A stretch of 64,000 nt of DNA. It comes from Lindgomyces ingoldianus (Eukaryota; Ascomycota; Dothideomycetes; Pleosporales; Lindgomycetaceae). The stretch covers positions 910,016 through 974,015 of the forward strand of contig NW_022985170.1 in NCBI RefSeq assembly GCF_010093535.1, given 5' to 3'. Below are positions 1 through 11,518 of this stretch, in pieces. Below the pieces are notes generated by a model. The model made no database searches, was not told where the DNA came from, and was given only the letters and a program-made list of their open reading frames with translations. Positions within the stretch are counted from its first letter, which is position 1. Each line of letters begins with the position of its first letter. Position numbers and translations under genes: made by a program.

Positions 1-642
1 GCGGATACATAGCCGAAAGTTTGTTTGGACACTCACGTTCCGGGTTTCTGGTCCGTAAAGGGCTTGAGTGAAACGGTCTTGACGCTCATTTTGTTGCGCG
101 GGTCTCGTGTTCAGGCTGTTGTGTGCAGGAATTGAGTGAGCAGAGCAGACGTTGGTCGACACCGCCAGTCTACTTTTTGAGGCGAGGCAAGGTGGGGGGG
201 AATGCTGTGGCGCGGGATGACGCACGGCTAGTGTTGAGTCTCGCACTAGAACGACACTGGCAGTCTATCCGCCTGATCTGCGCCTTCACATCCTTCTTGT
301 TTCGACTACACCTTATTTTCTTCCACTCTCCCTCCTCAACAACATCAACAACGCCAGCTCTCAGACTTTGCGACAACAAGCAAGCTCCAAGTTGGCAGCC
401 GCCTTTGCATAAGGCTGCTTGATGGCTTCGATTCATTCGCCAGGAAAATTAATTGCTCGGTCTCGGCCAGGGTCCCCAGCCTGTGCCGCACATCATACGG
501 TCGCTTGCGCTCAACAAAGTTGAGCACTGTTGTCTTTCAATAAAAAACTTCATTTCGACATTCTAACTGCTCCGAAATCCGTACCTTAGCAACTCGGGTG
601 GCAACCCATCTTTTTTGCTTCAGTCTTTTTCAACCTTTCAAT
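1..642. other. 5' flank with no supportable gene
   Basis: Several short overlapping open frames on both strands, none with recognisable protein content. The last 100 bases before position 643 are pyrimidine-rich, as is common ahead of fungal start codons, so this stretch probably contains the promoter and leader of the XPG-fold gene that follows. Confidence 0.5.
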
Positions 643-2661
643 ATGGGAATCCGTGGCTTGGCAATAAGCCTGGAGCCATACGCCGCCCGATACAAGATTG
701 AGGAGTTGGATGGTCACACGGCCATCATCGACGGACCGTCCCTCGCATATCATGCCTACCATCTGGCAGGGAAGAAGTGTCCTCTTGGCATTCCATCCTA
801 CCGCCATATTAACCAGGAAGCGATCCGTTGGCTCAGGAGCCTGCAAGAGAATTTCAGTATCAAAATGTAAGTGGTCATAGCTACTTGGTTCAACGGACAG
901 CATTCCAACTTCGATAAGTCTCGGGGAGACGCAATCTTCGCGTTGTCATGCAATACTGTTTCGAGATGTGCAGGCCTTTCCGAGCCGTTTTACAGGGATC
1001 AATTGGTGGACATGTACTTCCTATCTTCTCGCCTTTCTATATTTGGCTTTGTAATATGTTCGTTCTCCCCGTCTGTACTACATCCAACATTCAACCGAGG
1101 TTAGTTGCGCGATGGTGGTGCGCTGTCGGCATGCACTACGGCTGCATGACACCTGCCCGCGTATATTAAGTCGATCTTAGCTGACTTCAGCTGTCTTAGA
1201 TCTCATATTTTCTTTGATGGAGCTTTGCCAGTTTCGAAGAAGGAAGAAAGACTGTTAAGGCTGAAAAAGGGCCTTGAGCAGATGAGCACGTTTAGGGCCA
1301 TTAACAACAGGGCCGGCTGTCCCATCCCGCAGAAGCTAGGGTCAGTGAACTACCCGTTTCTTGCACCTTCGTTACTGGAAGCCTTACGTGGCTCCGAGTT
1401 CGACAATATCACGAGGACCGTCCCCGGTGAAGCCGACGACTGGTGTGCACACTGTGCCAGTCTCGGAACTGGTCGTATCATCTTCACAAGCGATACTGAT
1501 CTAATATGCTTTGAATATACCCACGAAGTGTTGATCGCGTTCTTTAGAGGTGTTACCCTAGAGGGCGACCCTAGCATCCACGCCTACCCTACCGCCGACA
1601 TACGTAATCGTCTGAAATTGAAGAGCCTCGTCCCTCTCGCTTACGCTATGATTCACAACCCCTATGCAACGTTCGCGGAAAGTTTACTTACGGCACGAAC
1701 TTGCAATATTGAGTTCACAGAATACCTTGATTTCAAAGCACGGTATGCCAACAATGACCCCAATCTTCCCTACGTACTCTGGTCTCGAGAAGTGGATAGA
1801 GTTGTGCGGACCCTCGACGCTAGAATAGCAGAGTTTGTTCACCAGATGCTCCCATCGTTTATTGCAGGCACAACCCTGCCTGACCTTCCAGAAATCTTTC
1901 TCCCACCGCTATTCGAAGACCCAAATGAAGCTTCGGCATGGAGTCATGGACGCAATAACCGCATCCTGGCGTACTCACTGTTTGCACTGAATCAAAAGTC
2001 TTCTCTTGTTTGTGAGACAACGCGTCGTGGGCATTCAATGAAGTCCATTCAGTATGAATTTTATCCTCGGGGGAAGATAATCGACGAACTTCGCGACACA
2101 ACTTCTTACCTCCAAGCCTGGCTAGAGCGCTATAAAGATCGACTAGCGATAGAACAGAGTTGGAGGCTCCTAGCCGTTCGATTTGTCCAAAATGACCTCC
2201 AAACTTTATACCGACCTGTTTACAACGCCAGTGCATTCACCCATATTGTGCACAGCCAATTTGATAGTACGTGGAAGTACGTGCAACTCAGCGCCTGTGT
2301 TCAGGCAGTCCTGTACTCCTTCCGTACTTTGCACCAATGTATCTCTGTCTACCTAGGAGCCTCTAACGATTTGGAAGTTTGCGGTGTCTTACAAGAATTG
2401 AATAACCTATTATCTAGCCTGCCACTCCTTGCTGACTTCCCTTCAGTAGGAGCAAAGCCTCGCAGTTCCTGGAATCACGCCAGGACGCGCTCTTGTCTGA
2501 GGGATATATACGCCGATCTAGGTATCAAGGAGCAGGAACATCCCCAGTCCAAGAAAAAGAGGGCCAAGGGTAAGCAGGCGTCAAAGGGGAAAGAGGGGGA
2601 GCTACTGAAGCGAGATCCCAATAATTCTTTCGTGCTACTTCGTCAAGATGAGGATACTTGA
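643..2661 (+). CDS. Asteroid-type XPG-domain protein (nuclease fold)
   Basis: Two exons, 643-866 and 1200-2661, joined across a 333-bp intron (GTAAGT...TTAG), give 561 aa. The N-terminus MGIRGL is the usual start of the XPG/FEN1 fold, followed by an acidic IIDGPSLAY strand. The splice restores a FFDGALPVSKKEERLLRL helix. The internal block VPGEADDWCA...IFTSDTDLICFEY (around residues 150-180) matches the XPG-I acidic motif, with E, D, D and D metal-binding candidates. The C-terminus is Lys-rich (SKKKRAKGKQASKGK) and may be nuclear-targeting. Fungal Asteroid homologues have this two-part layout. Enzyme activity and substrate are not known from the sequence. The intron is long for this genome, but the protein is continuous across it. 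Confidence 0.85.
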
Positions 2662-2869
2662 CGTCTCGGCAGAGCATGAGGCTTGATGGCATAGCGAATA
2701 GAAATTCACCGTGCTTCTGACATCCAATAACCTCCGGTGCACCGACAAGACGAAATATTAAGATGATTGACCTGGGTCGAAAATGGGAAAATGGACCTTT
2801 TTTACCTCAACAACCGTAGTGTAACATATATACCCGTAACAACCTTTACCCTCTCACTCATTCCTAGCC

Positions 2870-3568
2870 TCACATATTTTCCCTAAACATACTCCTCCTC
2901 TCTGTCGGGCTATCTCCCGCATGAGCCTGGGCTGGCTGCTGGTGCTGCGCGCCACCATAACTCGTATCCTGACCCTGATCCAAAGGCCTCGGACTCACAC
3001 CCCTCAAGCTCGCCGCATTCTCGTCTCCAAACGGATTCTCCCTTCCGCTCCTCCCATCATCCAGCGTCCTTTCATCATACTCCCTCGTCCGACTCCTTCC
3101 GCGCTCCGGCTCTTGCGCCACTACCCCCGGTTCCGGCGCACCGTATCCTCCACCACCATACGTATTACTCCCATTACCACCCTGTGGCGCATGCAGCCCA
3201 AGTTCCTGCTCCTCATAATACGCCTCGTTGCCGACGCGCGCATCCCAAGCTTCATCCGGATCGAGCCGGTGGCCTGCGCCGCGGGCTCGCCCACCGCCAG
3301 CGTACGTCGACGGCTCTTCGTAAGCGCCTGTTGCATAGCGGTTGTTGCGGTTCTTGAATTTCCGTACCTGTGTGTCGATCCAACCGCGGATGCCGCCAGG
3401 GGCGGGAGCGGGGAAGTTAGTGGGTGGAGAGGATCGCGCGAAGGGAAGGAGTGAGGGTGGTGAGAGTCCGAGTCGTTTCGCTCGGAGCCGCGACCAAACT
3501 ACCCAGCCGCCGTAGCCACCGATAAGGGCGAGGAGAAGGATGATTATGAAGACGACCCAGCCGTTCAT
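2870..3568 (-). CDS. Small single-pass membrane protein (often named 'acid phosphatase-like' in fungi)
   Basis: Single exon, 232 aa from MNGWVVF; an in-frame Met five codons upstream (3583) is possible. Residues 4-27 form one strong hydrophobic segment (FIIILLLALIGGYGGWVVW), followed by a basic stretch (RLRAKR), so the N-terminus is likely a signal anchor. The rest is low-complexity, rich in Gly, Tyr, Glu and Arg, with GGYGAPEPG-like stretches, and ends in ERRSMFRENM. Small ascomycete proteins with this anchor and a similar Arg-Ser-x-Phe-Arg tail are commonly labelled acid phosphatase-like, but I see no phosphatase motif, so that name should not be read as a function. The gene converges with the upstream XPG gene: the two stop codons are about 210 bases apart. 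Confidence 0.75.
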   Translation of the reverse strand: MNGWVVFIIILLLALIGGYGGWVVWSRLRAKRLGLSPPSLLPFARSSPPTNFPAPAPGGIRGWIDTQVRKFKNRNNRYATGAYEEPSTYAGGGRARGAGHRLDPDEAWDARVGNEAYYEEQELGLHAPQGGNGSNTYGGGGYGAPEPGVVAQEPERGRSRTREYDERTLDDGRSGRENPFGDENAASLRGVSPRPLDQGQDTSYGGAQHQQPAQAHAGDSPTERRSMFRENM

Positions 3569-4702
3569 TTTGGAAGCGTGCACTGGGGTGGTGGTGTATT
3601 GGACGGAGGGACGGGGGGTTTACGCATAGGAAGCGGTGGTGTGGTTGCGGGACATGCGGTTGCGCCGCGTGATGAAGGGAAACGGTTGATGGTTGTGTTG
3701 AGCGGTGTAGGAGTCAAGTGTTAGTGATTTAATGGGCACTTGAAGATGTCTGTCAGTCAGCTGTGCGGCTGTGTGACTGATATACAGCTGAGGTGGTGCC
3801 GCGGCGTTGCGAGCGAGCGAGCGAGATACCTGGGCCAAGTTGGGAAGCTCCAGCCATGCGAAAGATGACGTAAGGTGCTGGCTGTTGCTCAGCTTAGGGC
3901 TGACCTGACACCTTTCCTCAATGCGGGAGCTCTTTCGCGCAAATTTAATAAGCGGCTATGCAAGCTAGAAAAGTAATGGGAGAGGAATCGTGTCTAAAGA
4001 CAGAGCTCACGATGTATTCTTGGATAGAACCTTTGTTTCGGTTTGCTGGAGTGGTTTCTGTCCTGCGAGCGCTTTGGGCTTAGTGACGATGCTTAGTGGG
4101 GCAAGCTGAAAGCATGACAAATCGCCGTCCGTGTTGAGCACGAGCTCCCCCAGTTCTAAGGTTTGCTTTTTCAACCTTAAAACGTTGGGGCAATTGAATA
4201 TCTTCACGACGGTAAATCTAGTACGTCTTGCTTCTTTCTGCCAATGCGTAAGATTTTCCATATAAGAGAAATACCATGGTGTGACTTCGCTAGCGTTGCT
4301 AGGCTGTTACATATTCTCCCATGTGAAAGGTGAAGCCTTGGGAGAAGGAATGCAAAGAGCTTTGTCATACGTATATATCTCCAGTGCAGTGTTTGCCAAC
4401 AGAAGAAAGCTTGCAAGTTAACACTGTGCTATCTCTGTTTAGTTAGCGTACTCCTACTATATTTCCAGCATTACTGGCTAATAACAAACCATGGAACCAG
4501 CCGGAACAACAGGATAGACCCGCTCATGTGATACCGCTAACGAGCACAGCATGCCGCATCCCAGCCCGTGCGACGCGCGCAGTTATGCCGAGACATTGGA
4601 TTACCGATTGCAATGGAGACTCGCTCTTCACAACTACAGGCAACGCGCCTTCCCGAAAGACGCGCATATTGACGAATAGTATATTGACGAATAGTAGGTA
4701 GA
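3569..4702. other. Intergenic region between divergent genes
   Basis: About 1.1 kb between the minus-strand membrane protein and the plus-strand lipid-kinase gene, so it should contain both promoters. It has a short GAGC run (about 3810-3825) and scattered short open frames without recognisable content. I see no RNA gene or repeat with clear ends. Confidence 0.5.
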
Positions 4703-6013
4703 GTGCTACGCCAAACGAGCATGTCAACACCAAGGCCTTTCAGCTTCAGCAGTGATGATAAGGACGAGGAGCGGACAGTCGACTTGATAAACTTGATAGC
4801 AGTGGTTCCAAGGCCGGACGGAACTTCCTCGACTGTAATATACGTCGAGCACGATGATGCCAATCCCACCGCACTTCCCCAACTCAAATTCTCGAAGGCG
4901 ACTTCTCCACCTCCGAATCTTCCGCCCATGAACATATCGAACGACCGAGAAATCCACATTGTGGTATCTACTGGCTCTGGGACAGGGAAAGCAGATACCT
5001 TCTTCGATGAGGCAGTCAAGCCGCTACTGCGTGCTCTCTTTCCTGACTCCCACAGGTTTTTTAAAATACACCCCACTAAATCTGCCACGAGTATTCATGA
5101 TCTTACGAACGACGTCTTCTTTCCTCAAGCAAACTCGGGCTCTCTTCTCCGCATAATTTTGTTGTCTGGAGATGGTGGAGTTATCGATCTTGTTAACGGC
5201 TTGTTATCCAAACCGGCATCCGTGGAATACAAGCCTCCTCAAGTTGTACTTCTCCCCCTCGGCACTGCAAATGCGCTATACCACTCTATCAACGCCGGAA
5301 GGGAGAATACATGGGGTTTAAAAGCTCTCGCCTTGGGCAACTACCAACCACTACCCATCTTCACAGCAACATTCTCTCTCGGAGCCCGCTTGCTCATCAA
5401 TGAAGCCCGCAGCGAAGAAGAACTACCGAAAAATCCACAAACCGGAAGCCCAATTCTCCACGGGGCAGTCGTTTGTAGCTGGGCCATGCACGCCTCCTTA
5501 GTCGCCGATAGCGATACGGCGGAGTACCGGAAATTCGGCGTGGAAAGGTTCAAAATGGCTGCGAAAGAAGCCTTATTTCCCGCTGATGGTTCCATGCCAC
5601 ACCCTTACAAGGCTAAGGTCTCCATACTCAGAGGCAACAATTGGACACCGCTTGAGAAGGAAGAACATATGTACGTTCTCGCCACCATGGTATCCAACCT
5701 CGAGAAGACGTTCAAAATTTCTCCTGCTTCAAAACCGCTCGATGGAAGTTTGCATCTGGTGCATTTCGGACCCACTGATGGTAATGAGGTGATGAGGATC
5801 ATGGGTCTCGCGTATCAAGGCGGCAAGCATGTAGATGATCCCTTTGTCCTTTACGAAAATATCGAGGGGCTGCGGATTCAATTTGAGGGTAAAGAGGAGG
5901 ATGCGAGGTGGCGACGTATATGCATAGATGGGAAAATCGTCCGATTGGAGAAGGATGGCTGGGTCGAGCTAAGAAAAGAGACCCAGCGGGTGGTGGACGT
6001 GGCATGCAATTAA
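4703..6013 (+). CDS. Diacylglycerol/sphingoid lipid kinase catalytic-domain protein
   Basis: Intronless, 436 aa; a start at Met7 (4721, MSTPRPF) is equally possible. The DAGK catalytic fold shows three nucleotide-binding signatures in order: STGSGTGKA near residue 92, LLSGDGGVIDLVNGL near 155 (the GGDGT-type loop, here GDGG) and LPLGTANALYHS near 190. Family members (diacylglycerol kinases, sphingosine kinases, ceramide kinases) transfer phosphate from ATP to a lipid hydroxyl. The C-terminal half carries the expected beta-rich region ending in a CIDGKIVRLEKDGWVEL segment. No transmembrane helix or cysteine-rich C1 domain is visible, so the protein is probably soluble or peripherally bound. 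The exact lipid substrate cannot be told. The GDGG variant of the glycine loop is worth noting. Confidence 0.8.
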   Translation: MLRQTSMSTPRPFSFSSDDKDEERTVDLINLIAVVPRPDGTSSTVIYVEHDDANPTALPQLKFSKATSPPPNLPPMNISNDREIHIVVSTGSGTGKADTFFDEAVKPLLRALFPDSHRFFKIHPTKSATSIHDLTNDVFFPQANSGSLLRIILLSGDGGVIDLVNGLLSKPASVEYKPPQVVLLPLGTANALYHSINAGRENTWGLKALALGNYQPLPIFTATFSLGARLLINEARSEEELPKNPQTGSPILHGAVVCSWAMHASLVADSDTAEYRKFGVERFKMAAKEALFPADGSMPHPYKAKVSILRGNNWTPLEKEEHMYVLATMVSNLEKTFKISPASKPLDGSLHLVHFGPTDGNEVMRIMGLAYQGGKHVDDPFVLYENIEGLRIQFEGKEEDARWRRICIDGKIVRLEKDGWVELRKETQRVVDVACN

Positions 6014-6631
6014 TTCACCTTGTCAAGGCTGGTTCTGGGGGCTTGATAGAAGGGGGGTGGGTCGCTTACAAGGAAGCGCAAGAATCCACAGCGGTGGAGA
6101 TAGTTTTGTTTGCTGATTGGTAAAGCATTGTTGTACGCTCAGAGACTGAGGGTTGTTTGCGGCATACACGAGCGTTTCATGCGTAGCCTCGTGTTTTCTT
6201 GAAGCTGACTCGTTGGTTCCTAGACCTTTCACCGGCATTCCCGCTGAGCTCTCTGAACCCTAACCCACGCGCGATCGTCAAATGTTCTTCCGCCAACCCA
6301 CAGTCTTACTTCTCAGGTGTGTGAAGCACAAGGCTCCACCCACTCCTTCTGGAATTCGCAATGCCTTCCCACTCTCCCAAGTCGCCAAACGGTTTCGGTC
6401 CGTCTCCAAAATTTCAGTTAAACGAAGCAATAACCTAAATGTTCTCTCCTTGAGCTGCATAGTCAGCAGTCACAGTTGCGAATTCCGTGCCTCCGCCCAT
6501 CAGCCAAGAGTTTCAGGCGTACACCTTCCCTCTTTCAGTTAGCTCGTGCGCGAGGACGCCATCCTTGGCTTATCAGCCGGATCCTCCACCTTGGCGCTGG
6601 ACTTGCTGTGGTGGTCATGTCCCGCACAAAG

Positions 6632-6796
6632 TGGACTATTTAAATTCACCCCTTCCACTCTCTTACTCTCCTACCACTCTTCTCTCTCTCTTTCCCCACT
6701 CCTTAACAGGTTTCCCCAACTTTTTCCAGACGCTTGACACACTTCGATATCTACCCCCTTTCTGCTTACTTCATCACCGTGCCCCCCCTTCTCACT
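6632..6796 (+). promoter_or_regulatory. Putative core promoter and CT-rich leader of the reductase gene
   Basis: A TATA-like TATTTAAAT lies around 6637, roughly 155 bases ahead of the start codon at 6797. It is followed by a strongly pyrimidine-rich run (about 6650-6720), the usual setting for fungal transcription starts. This is a position and composition call only. Confidence 0.4.
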
Positions 6797-8258
6797 ATGC
6801 CTACGCTTGCTCTCAACCCAGATTCTCTCGTCTTTGTAACCGGCGTCAACGGCCTTATTGGTAGCCACATCGCTGACCAGCTTCTTGAGCGCGGATATCA
6901 TGTCCGAGGTGCCGTTCGTGATGTTGCTAAAGCAAGCTGGCTGTCAGATTACTTCACCAACAAGCACAAGAATGCCAAGTTCGAACTTGTCAGCGTCCCT
7001 GATATGACTCTCGACGGGTGCTACGATGATGTCGTGAAAGGCAAGTCACCTGCACCCTCTTCCCAACCCTCCTGCTTACCACTGTCTGTTCCCCAATCTA
7101 GACTGCGACGGCTTCGTCCACGTCGCCTCCCCCCTCACCGGTCAAATACCCGAGGAAACAATCCCTATCGCAATTAAAGGCGGCCTAAATGCTCTCAAAG
7201 CTGCTGCCAAAAACCCGAGCATTAAGAGGGTTGTGTATACCTCATCCTCTATCGCCGCTACAATGCCTCGTCCCAATACCGACTTTTCAGTTGATGAGAC
7301 ATCGTACAACGAGGTGGCCGTAAAGAAAGTGTGGAACCATCCAGAAGACGAGCCAGAGAGCTTCAAAGGTCTGTATATGTATGCGGCGATTAAGACGGAG
7401 ACGGAGATGGCGATGTGGAAGTGGGTGAGGGAAGAAAAGCCAGGGTTTGTATTTAATTCTATTGTAAGTGTCACTTTTTTTTCTCCCAATTCTTCATGCG
7501 AAGGAATAGTGGCATTGATTAGATATTGCGAACAAGGCGGACGTTGACGCCATTGATACAGCTTCCAAACGCAAACTTCAGCAGAGTCCTAGTCCCAGAG
7601 AAACAAGGCTTCCCTTCAACGATCGCATGGGGTACGAAGTCCCGGGTACAAACTCAATGTTCTGTCCCAAAATTCACTGTAAACATCTAAGATACCACCT
7701 AGGTGGTGTTTGAGATTGTTACCTGACGCGACAAAACATCGAGGTACCAGATCCCAACTTTGAAAGACTGCGCTGACTTTGTCCGTCCTCGTTCGCAGCA
7801 CATGCCGTGTTCACTGGTGAGAATTTCGATGCCATCACTCACATCATTCCACCCCGTAGGTTGCTCATCTTTTGGTTTCATCATTTTTTCCAACTTTCTA
7901 CCCAACCCGTACTGACCTCCATCTCCTCCCAGAATGGTTCATTGACACCATTGATGACGCACTCCTCCATATCGCCGCACTTATCTACTCCGATGTGGAT
8001 TCCGAGCGTCTCTTTGGGTTCGCTGAACCTTTCAATTGGAACCAGATTCTTGCGATTTATCGGAAGTCGTATCCGGAGAGAAAGTTCAGGGATGATATCG
8101 AAGGTTTGGGGGAGGACAGGATGAAGATGCCGAGGGAGAGAGCTGAGGAGTTGCTGAAGTGGATGGGGAGGGAGGGTTGGACGGGGTTAGAAGAGAGTGT
8201 GGGAGAGATGTGTAAGGATTTTGTTAAGGATGAGGAGAAGAAGAGCCCGGAGAAGTGA
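6797..8258 (+). CDS. NAD(P)-dependent epimerase/dihydroflavonol-4-reductase-like oxidoreductase
   Basis: Five exons (6797-7040, 7102-7463, 7562-7631, 7799-7855, 7933-8258) give 352 aa with phases that agree throughout. The N-terminus has the Rossmann glycine motif TGVNGLIGSHIADQLLERG. The middle has the serine strand VYTSSSIAATMP and the catalytic Y-x3-K in LYMYAAIKTE, as in extended short-chain dehydrogenases of the dihydroflavonol/cinnamoyl reductase group. A WFIDTIDDALLHIAAL segment leads into the C-terminal substrate part. Such enzymes reduce ketones or aldehydes with NADPH; the substrate is unknown. Intron 1 starts with GC (AAAG|GCAAGT) rather than GT; using any nearby GT breaks the conserved frame. 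There is no cluster of tailoring enzymes beside it. Confidence 0.88.
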
Positions 8259-11200
8259 TACTTCGGCTTCTTCACTTCACAAAGGGCGTACTTTTCGAGG
8301 TCAGGTAAGCAAGTCTTAAGCAGCCGCGAGTGCTCTTGCAAAGCAGATGCGTGAATGCATAGTATTGTACGCGACTTTCTCATATGCCTTTGATCAGTTT
8401 CAACGCGGTCTCGGGCTTTTCCATGTCTTTCCAGATCATAGCCTCGGCTTTTGCTTGCGTGATCATTCCAACACCCTTACATCAAACTGAGCAAAAGGGC
8501 ACAAAGATGCTCTGAGCTGTCGTCCTGAGTCTTTTACTCTTGATCAATAGCCATCACCATAAATCTTTCAATCTCACTCGAAGACCTTCATCATGAGCCC
8601 TTCGCTCTCTCCTAAAAGCCATCACCCCGAAGCATTCGTTGTCACTCAACCATCACTATAAAACATTCACCTTCGGTCTTAAGGAATCACTATGAGGCCT
8701 TAACTTTCCCTCAAGTTCCATCGCGCCCTTGCGATGGCAAAAACCCTGTGGTGAAGATGCGTTTCACCGTTTCGCTATAGTGAGCCTCTTTTATTCTCGC
8801 CTAGCCAGTGGGAGCACTCGATGATGTGCTCGCCACAATTGTTGCCGGAGTGGGAAAACCTGGACCCGCAGTCGCCAGATCTCATGCTCTTTCGCGTTCG
8901 CGCTTCGGGATTAGGTCGAAGAGCAGAACAGCCTAAGCTCACTCTCTCTACAAGACTATGCATAGACGGGCCTGCATGTTTTCTATTGATTTGAAATGAT
9001 GCCTAAACAAGTCAGGCCTTGGGATGAAGGTGTTGTGCAATTCTCCTTGTCTAGGACGGATCTGAGATGAGCTGCGTTTCCATCCATTCCTACTTCTCTT
9101 TTCCGCAAAACTGACTGTCCCCATGTCTTCCCATAATTTTAAAACTAATGAAAGGAGTGACCCACAATCTCGACATGAAAATAGTATATAATTGTTGGTT
9201 CGCTGCCGTGATGCATGCATTAAATACTGTCTACCAAGCAAGAGTTTAACCTGGAGCGTCAGTTTCGGCTTATGTCTACTTTTATTCAAGTTCCCAACAT
9301 AGTAATTAAATGCGCGATAAAGCTATCTTTCTATCCACTTATCTCAGGGATGAAACGTAAGTGTTCCACCGATCTCCTTCAGTCCTTTGCTACTTTCGCC
9401 TTTACTGTCGCTCAATCTCCGCCTTTTCATAACCACGATGCTAAGATAACACCTTATATTCCTTCCCTTCCACCTGAACCTTATTCGTACTAACCAAAGG
9501 TAAGTTCGTGACCTCCCACAGCTTGATGACATCTACTCTCTTCAGTTCATGAGACTTGATATTCCTCCAATATACATAGCTCACACTGACACAACCGGTA
9601 CGATTTCGGAGTTTCCTTAGTTGCGACATCTGCTCGCTTCCAGCACTGGCTACTCGAAGCGGATACAATATGGTTCGTTGCCTCCCTGAAGATTCTGGCA
9701 ACGAGCATCAACCAACTCCAAGTATTAGTAACGCCGAGGACGAGAATGAGCGGGACCAGACTATAAATTCACCGCTCCGATCTCGAAGCTTCGACATAGC
9801 GCTCAGAAAGCGTAATACCGGTAAGCGGTGGAGAGGTAACGCTAATGGTTCTGAACCTTCGGTATCCGGGGGGTTTCTTACTAGACGAGAAGGAGAGTCA
9901 TACGGCTCAAGGTAGCAGGAATTAGAGCAGAGCGAAGACACCGGGTGGGGTAATGAAAATATGCAAGAGGGAGATCTAGAGTGACGGAAAATAGTCTGTG
10001 GTTATTGGTGCGGTCAGATTACCCTAAGGTACCGTCCGAGAGAGAATAGATGAGACTTCAGTTGGAGATCGGACCAAAGGGGATTGATCTGAGAGGTGCC
10101 AAACAATAGACTAACTAGGGGAAGAGGTTGTTGAGATGGGGTTCGTAGGTTCGATACTGTTCCTTTGGCCCACATCTATCTTAAATACTTCGGGATACTT
10201 AGCAGAGTGGGCGTAATTTGATATGAAGAGTAGAATAAAAGCCATGACCTCAAGCCAATAATGTAAAGGAGATGAAGTGGTTGTTCCATCCTGCTTCAGG
10301 ATTTGAGAGGCCTTGGAAGAGGTGACATTACCTAATGCTGATGCCTGCTCTCATATACACTCCCAGTACAATGAAAGTATTCCCTATCTTCACTACCTGT
10401 ACCCTCCCCCTCAAGGGCATCCACCCACTAACTTCTCCCTCACAGCCAATTTCTCAACCTTAACTTACGTCAAATATGCCCCTTCCTCCTTCAGACATTC
10501 TGATCCCGTAACACAAATATAAACTCCTTTCCAAGCCGAGATGCGCTTCAAATACTTCTCATCCATATGGCCCTCATTCTAAAAACGCCACATTTTCTCG
10601 TCTAGAAAGTGGCTATCACATCCAGGAAGAGCTTTCTGAGTTTCGAAGTCGTAGACATTTCTACCATACACATTCCATGGCCACTGGCGTGATCAACACG
10701 ACTCGGTTGGGCTGTTGCGGGGGAACAGCTATGGGCTTCTAGCTACTAGACGGAAGGGCGAAGCGTGCGTGGAAATAACCGGCACGGATATGCATCGTGT
10801 GGTTTTGGAGGAACAGACGCCCAGTCGACCCTCGAGTAGCCAAGCTTTCAGGCTTGGGAGAATCTAGTCACTGGCGCCTGTGGTGAGAATGCCGGACATG
10901 TGGATGTAGTTGAAATGGTAGATGTTCTGCACCAAGACGTGAAGAGGATAGGGCCTTTGTCTGGGGAATTGGCGGAAGAAGCTGGATTGACTTGCGAGTG
11001 CGTTCTGGGGAGATGGTAGGTAATGGGTGAGAAACTGGGAGTCTGGGGAGTCCGACCGTGATGGAGAAGGTGGGACCTCAGAACCTAGATGATGAATTAA
11101 TTTCCAGGAGGCTGAATGAAGTGGTAGAATCGTCTGTTTCTTTTCCTTTACCATGCTTGCCATTTTTAGCACTCATGGGTTAAGAAACTCTCCGTCACTC

Positions 11201-11490
11201 AAAGGTAAGAGTTAAGTTGGTTGAAGTAAAGATATTGTTACGCATTTTGGAACTTGAAGTTGAGAATGGTATTAAACCACAAAGAATAGAAAATTATCAG
11301 GGGGGGACAGCATAGGGTTGGTCTGAACGCGTATTGAGTTATTAATGAAACCTGCACGTCCTTTCTAGTTGCTTCGTCAAGACGACCGCCTTGAAACAAT
11401 TCTAGACTGCCCGGGATGGCAAAATAGGAACCAAGGTGAGATCTCTTCGAAAAGAACTATATTCTTTGGTACAGGAAAAAAAGACGGTCT
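8259..11490. other. Gene-poor 3.2-kb stretch
   Basis: No open frame here has recognisable protein content. Around 8530-8710 there are loose, imperfect repeats of a CCATCAC-like motif. The minus frame at 10864-11172 (102 codons) is Ser/Pro-rich and not recognised. The region is accessory-like and leads directly into a transposon insertion. Confidence 0.45.
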
Positions 11491-11498
11491 AAAGGAAT

Positions 11499-11518
11499 CA
11501 GTGTGTCCAACCGTTAGT
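11499..11518 (+). repeat. Left terminal inverted repeat of element 1 (target duplication at 11491-11498)
   Basis: Twenty bases identical to the reverse complement of the right end. The eight bases before it, AAAGGAAT, are repeated right after the right end. Confidence 0.92.

Noticed and set aside
170..436. Overlapping open frames on both strands ahead of the first gene
   Set aside because: They lack any recognisable motif, overlap each other on opposite strands and sit in the expected promoter and leader.
10141..10170. GGTTCGTAGGTTCGATAC as a possible tRNA T-arm
   Set aside because: No matching A-box, acceptor stem or anticodon stem can be placed at the right spacing.
10864..11172. Minus frame of 102 codons as a possible gene
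   Set aside because: Ser/Pro-rich, no recognised domain, no convincing splice extension; left as part of the gene-poor stretch.
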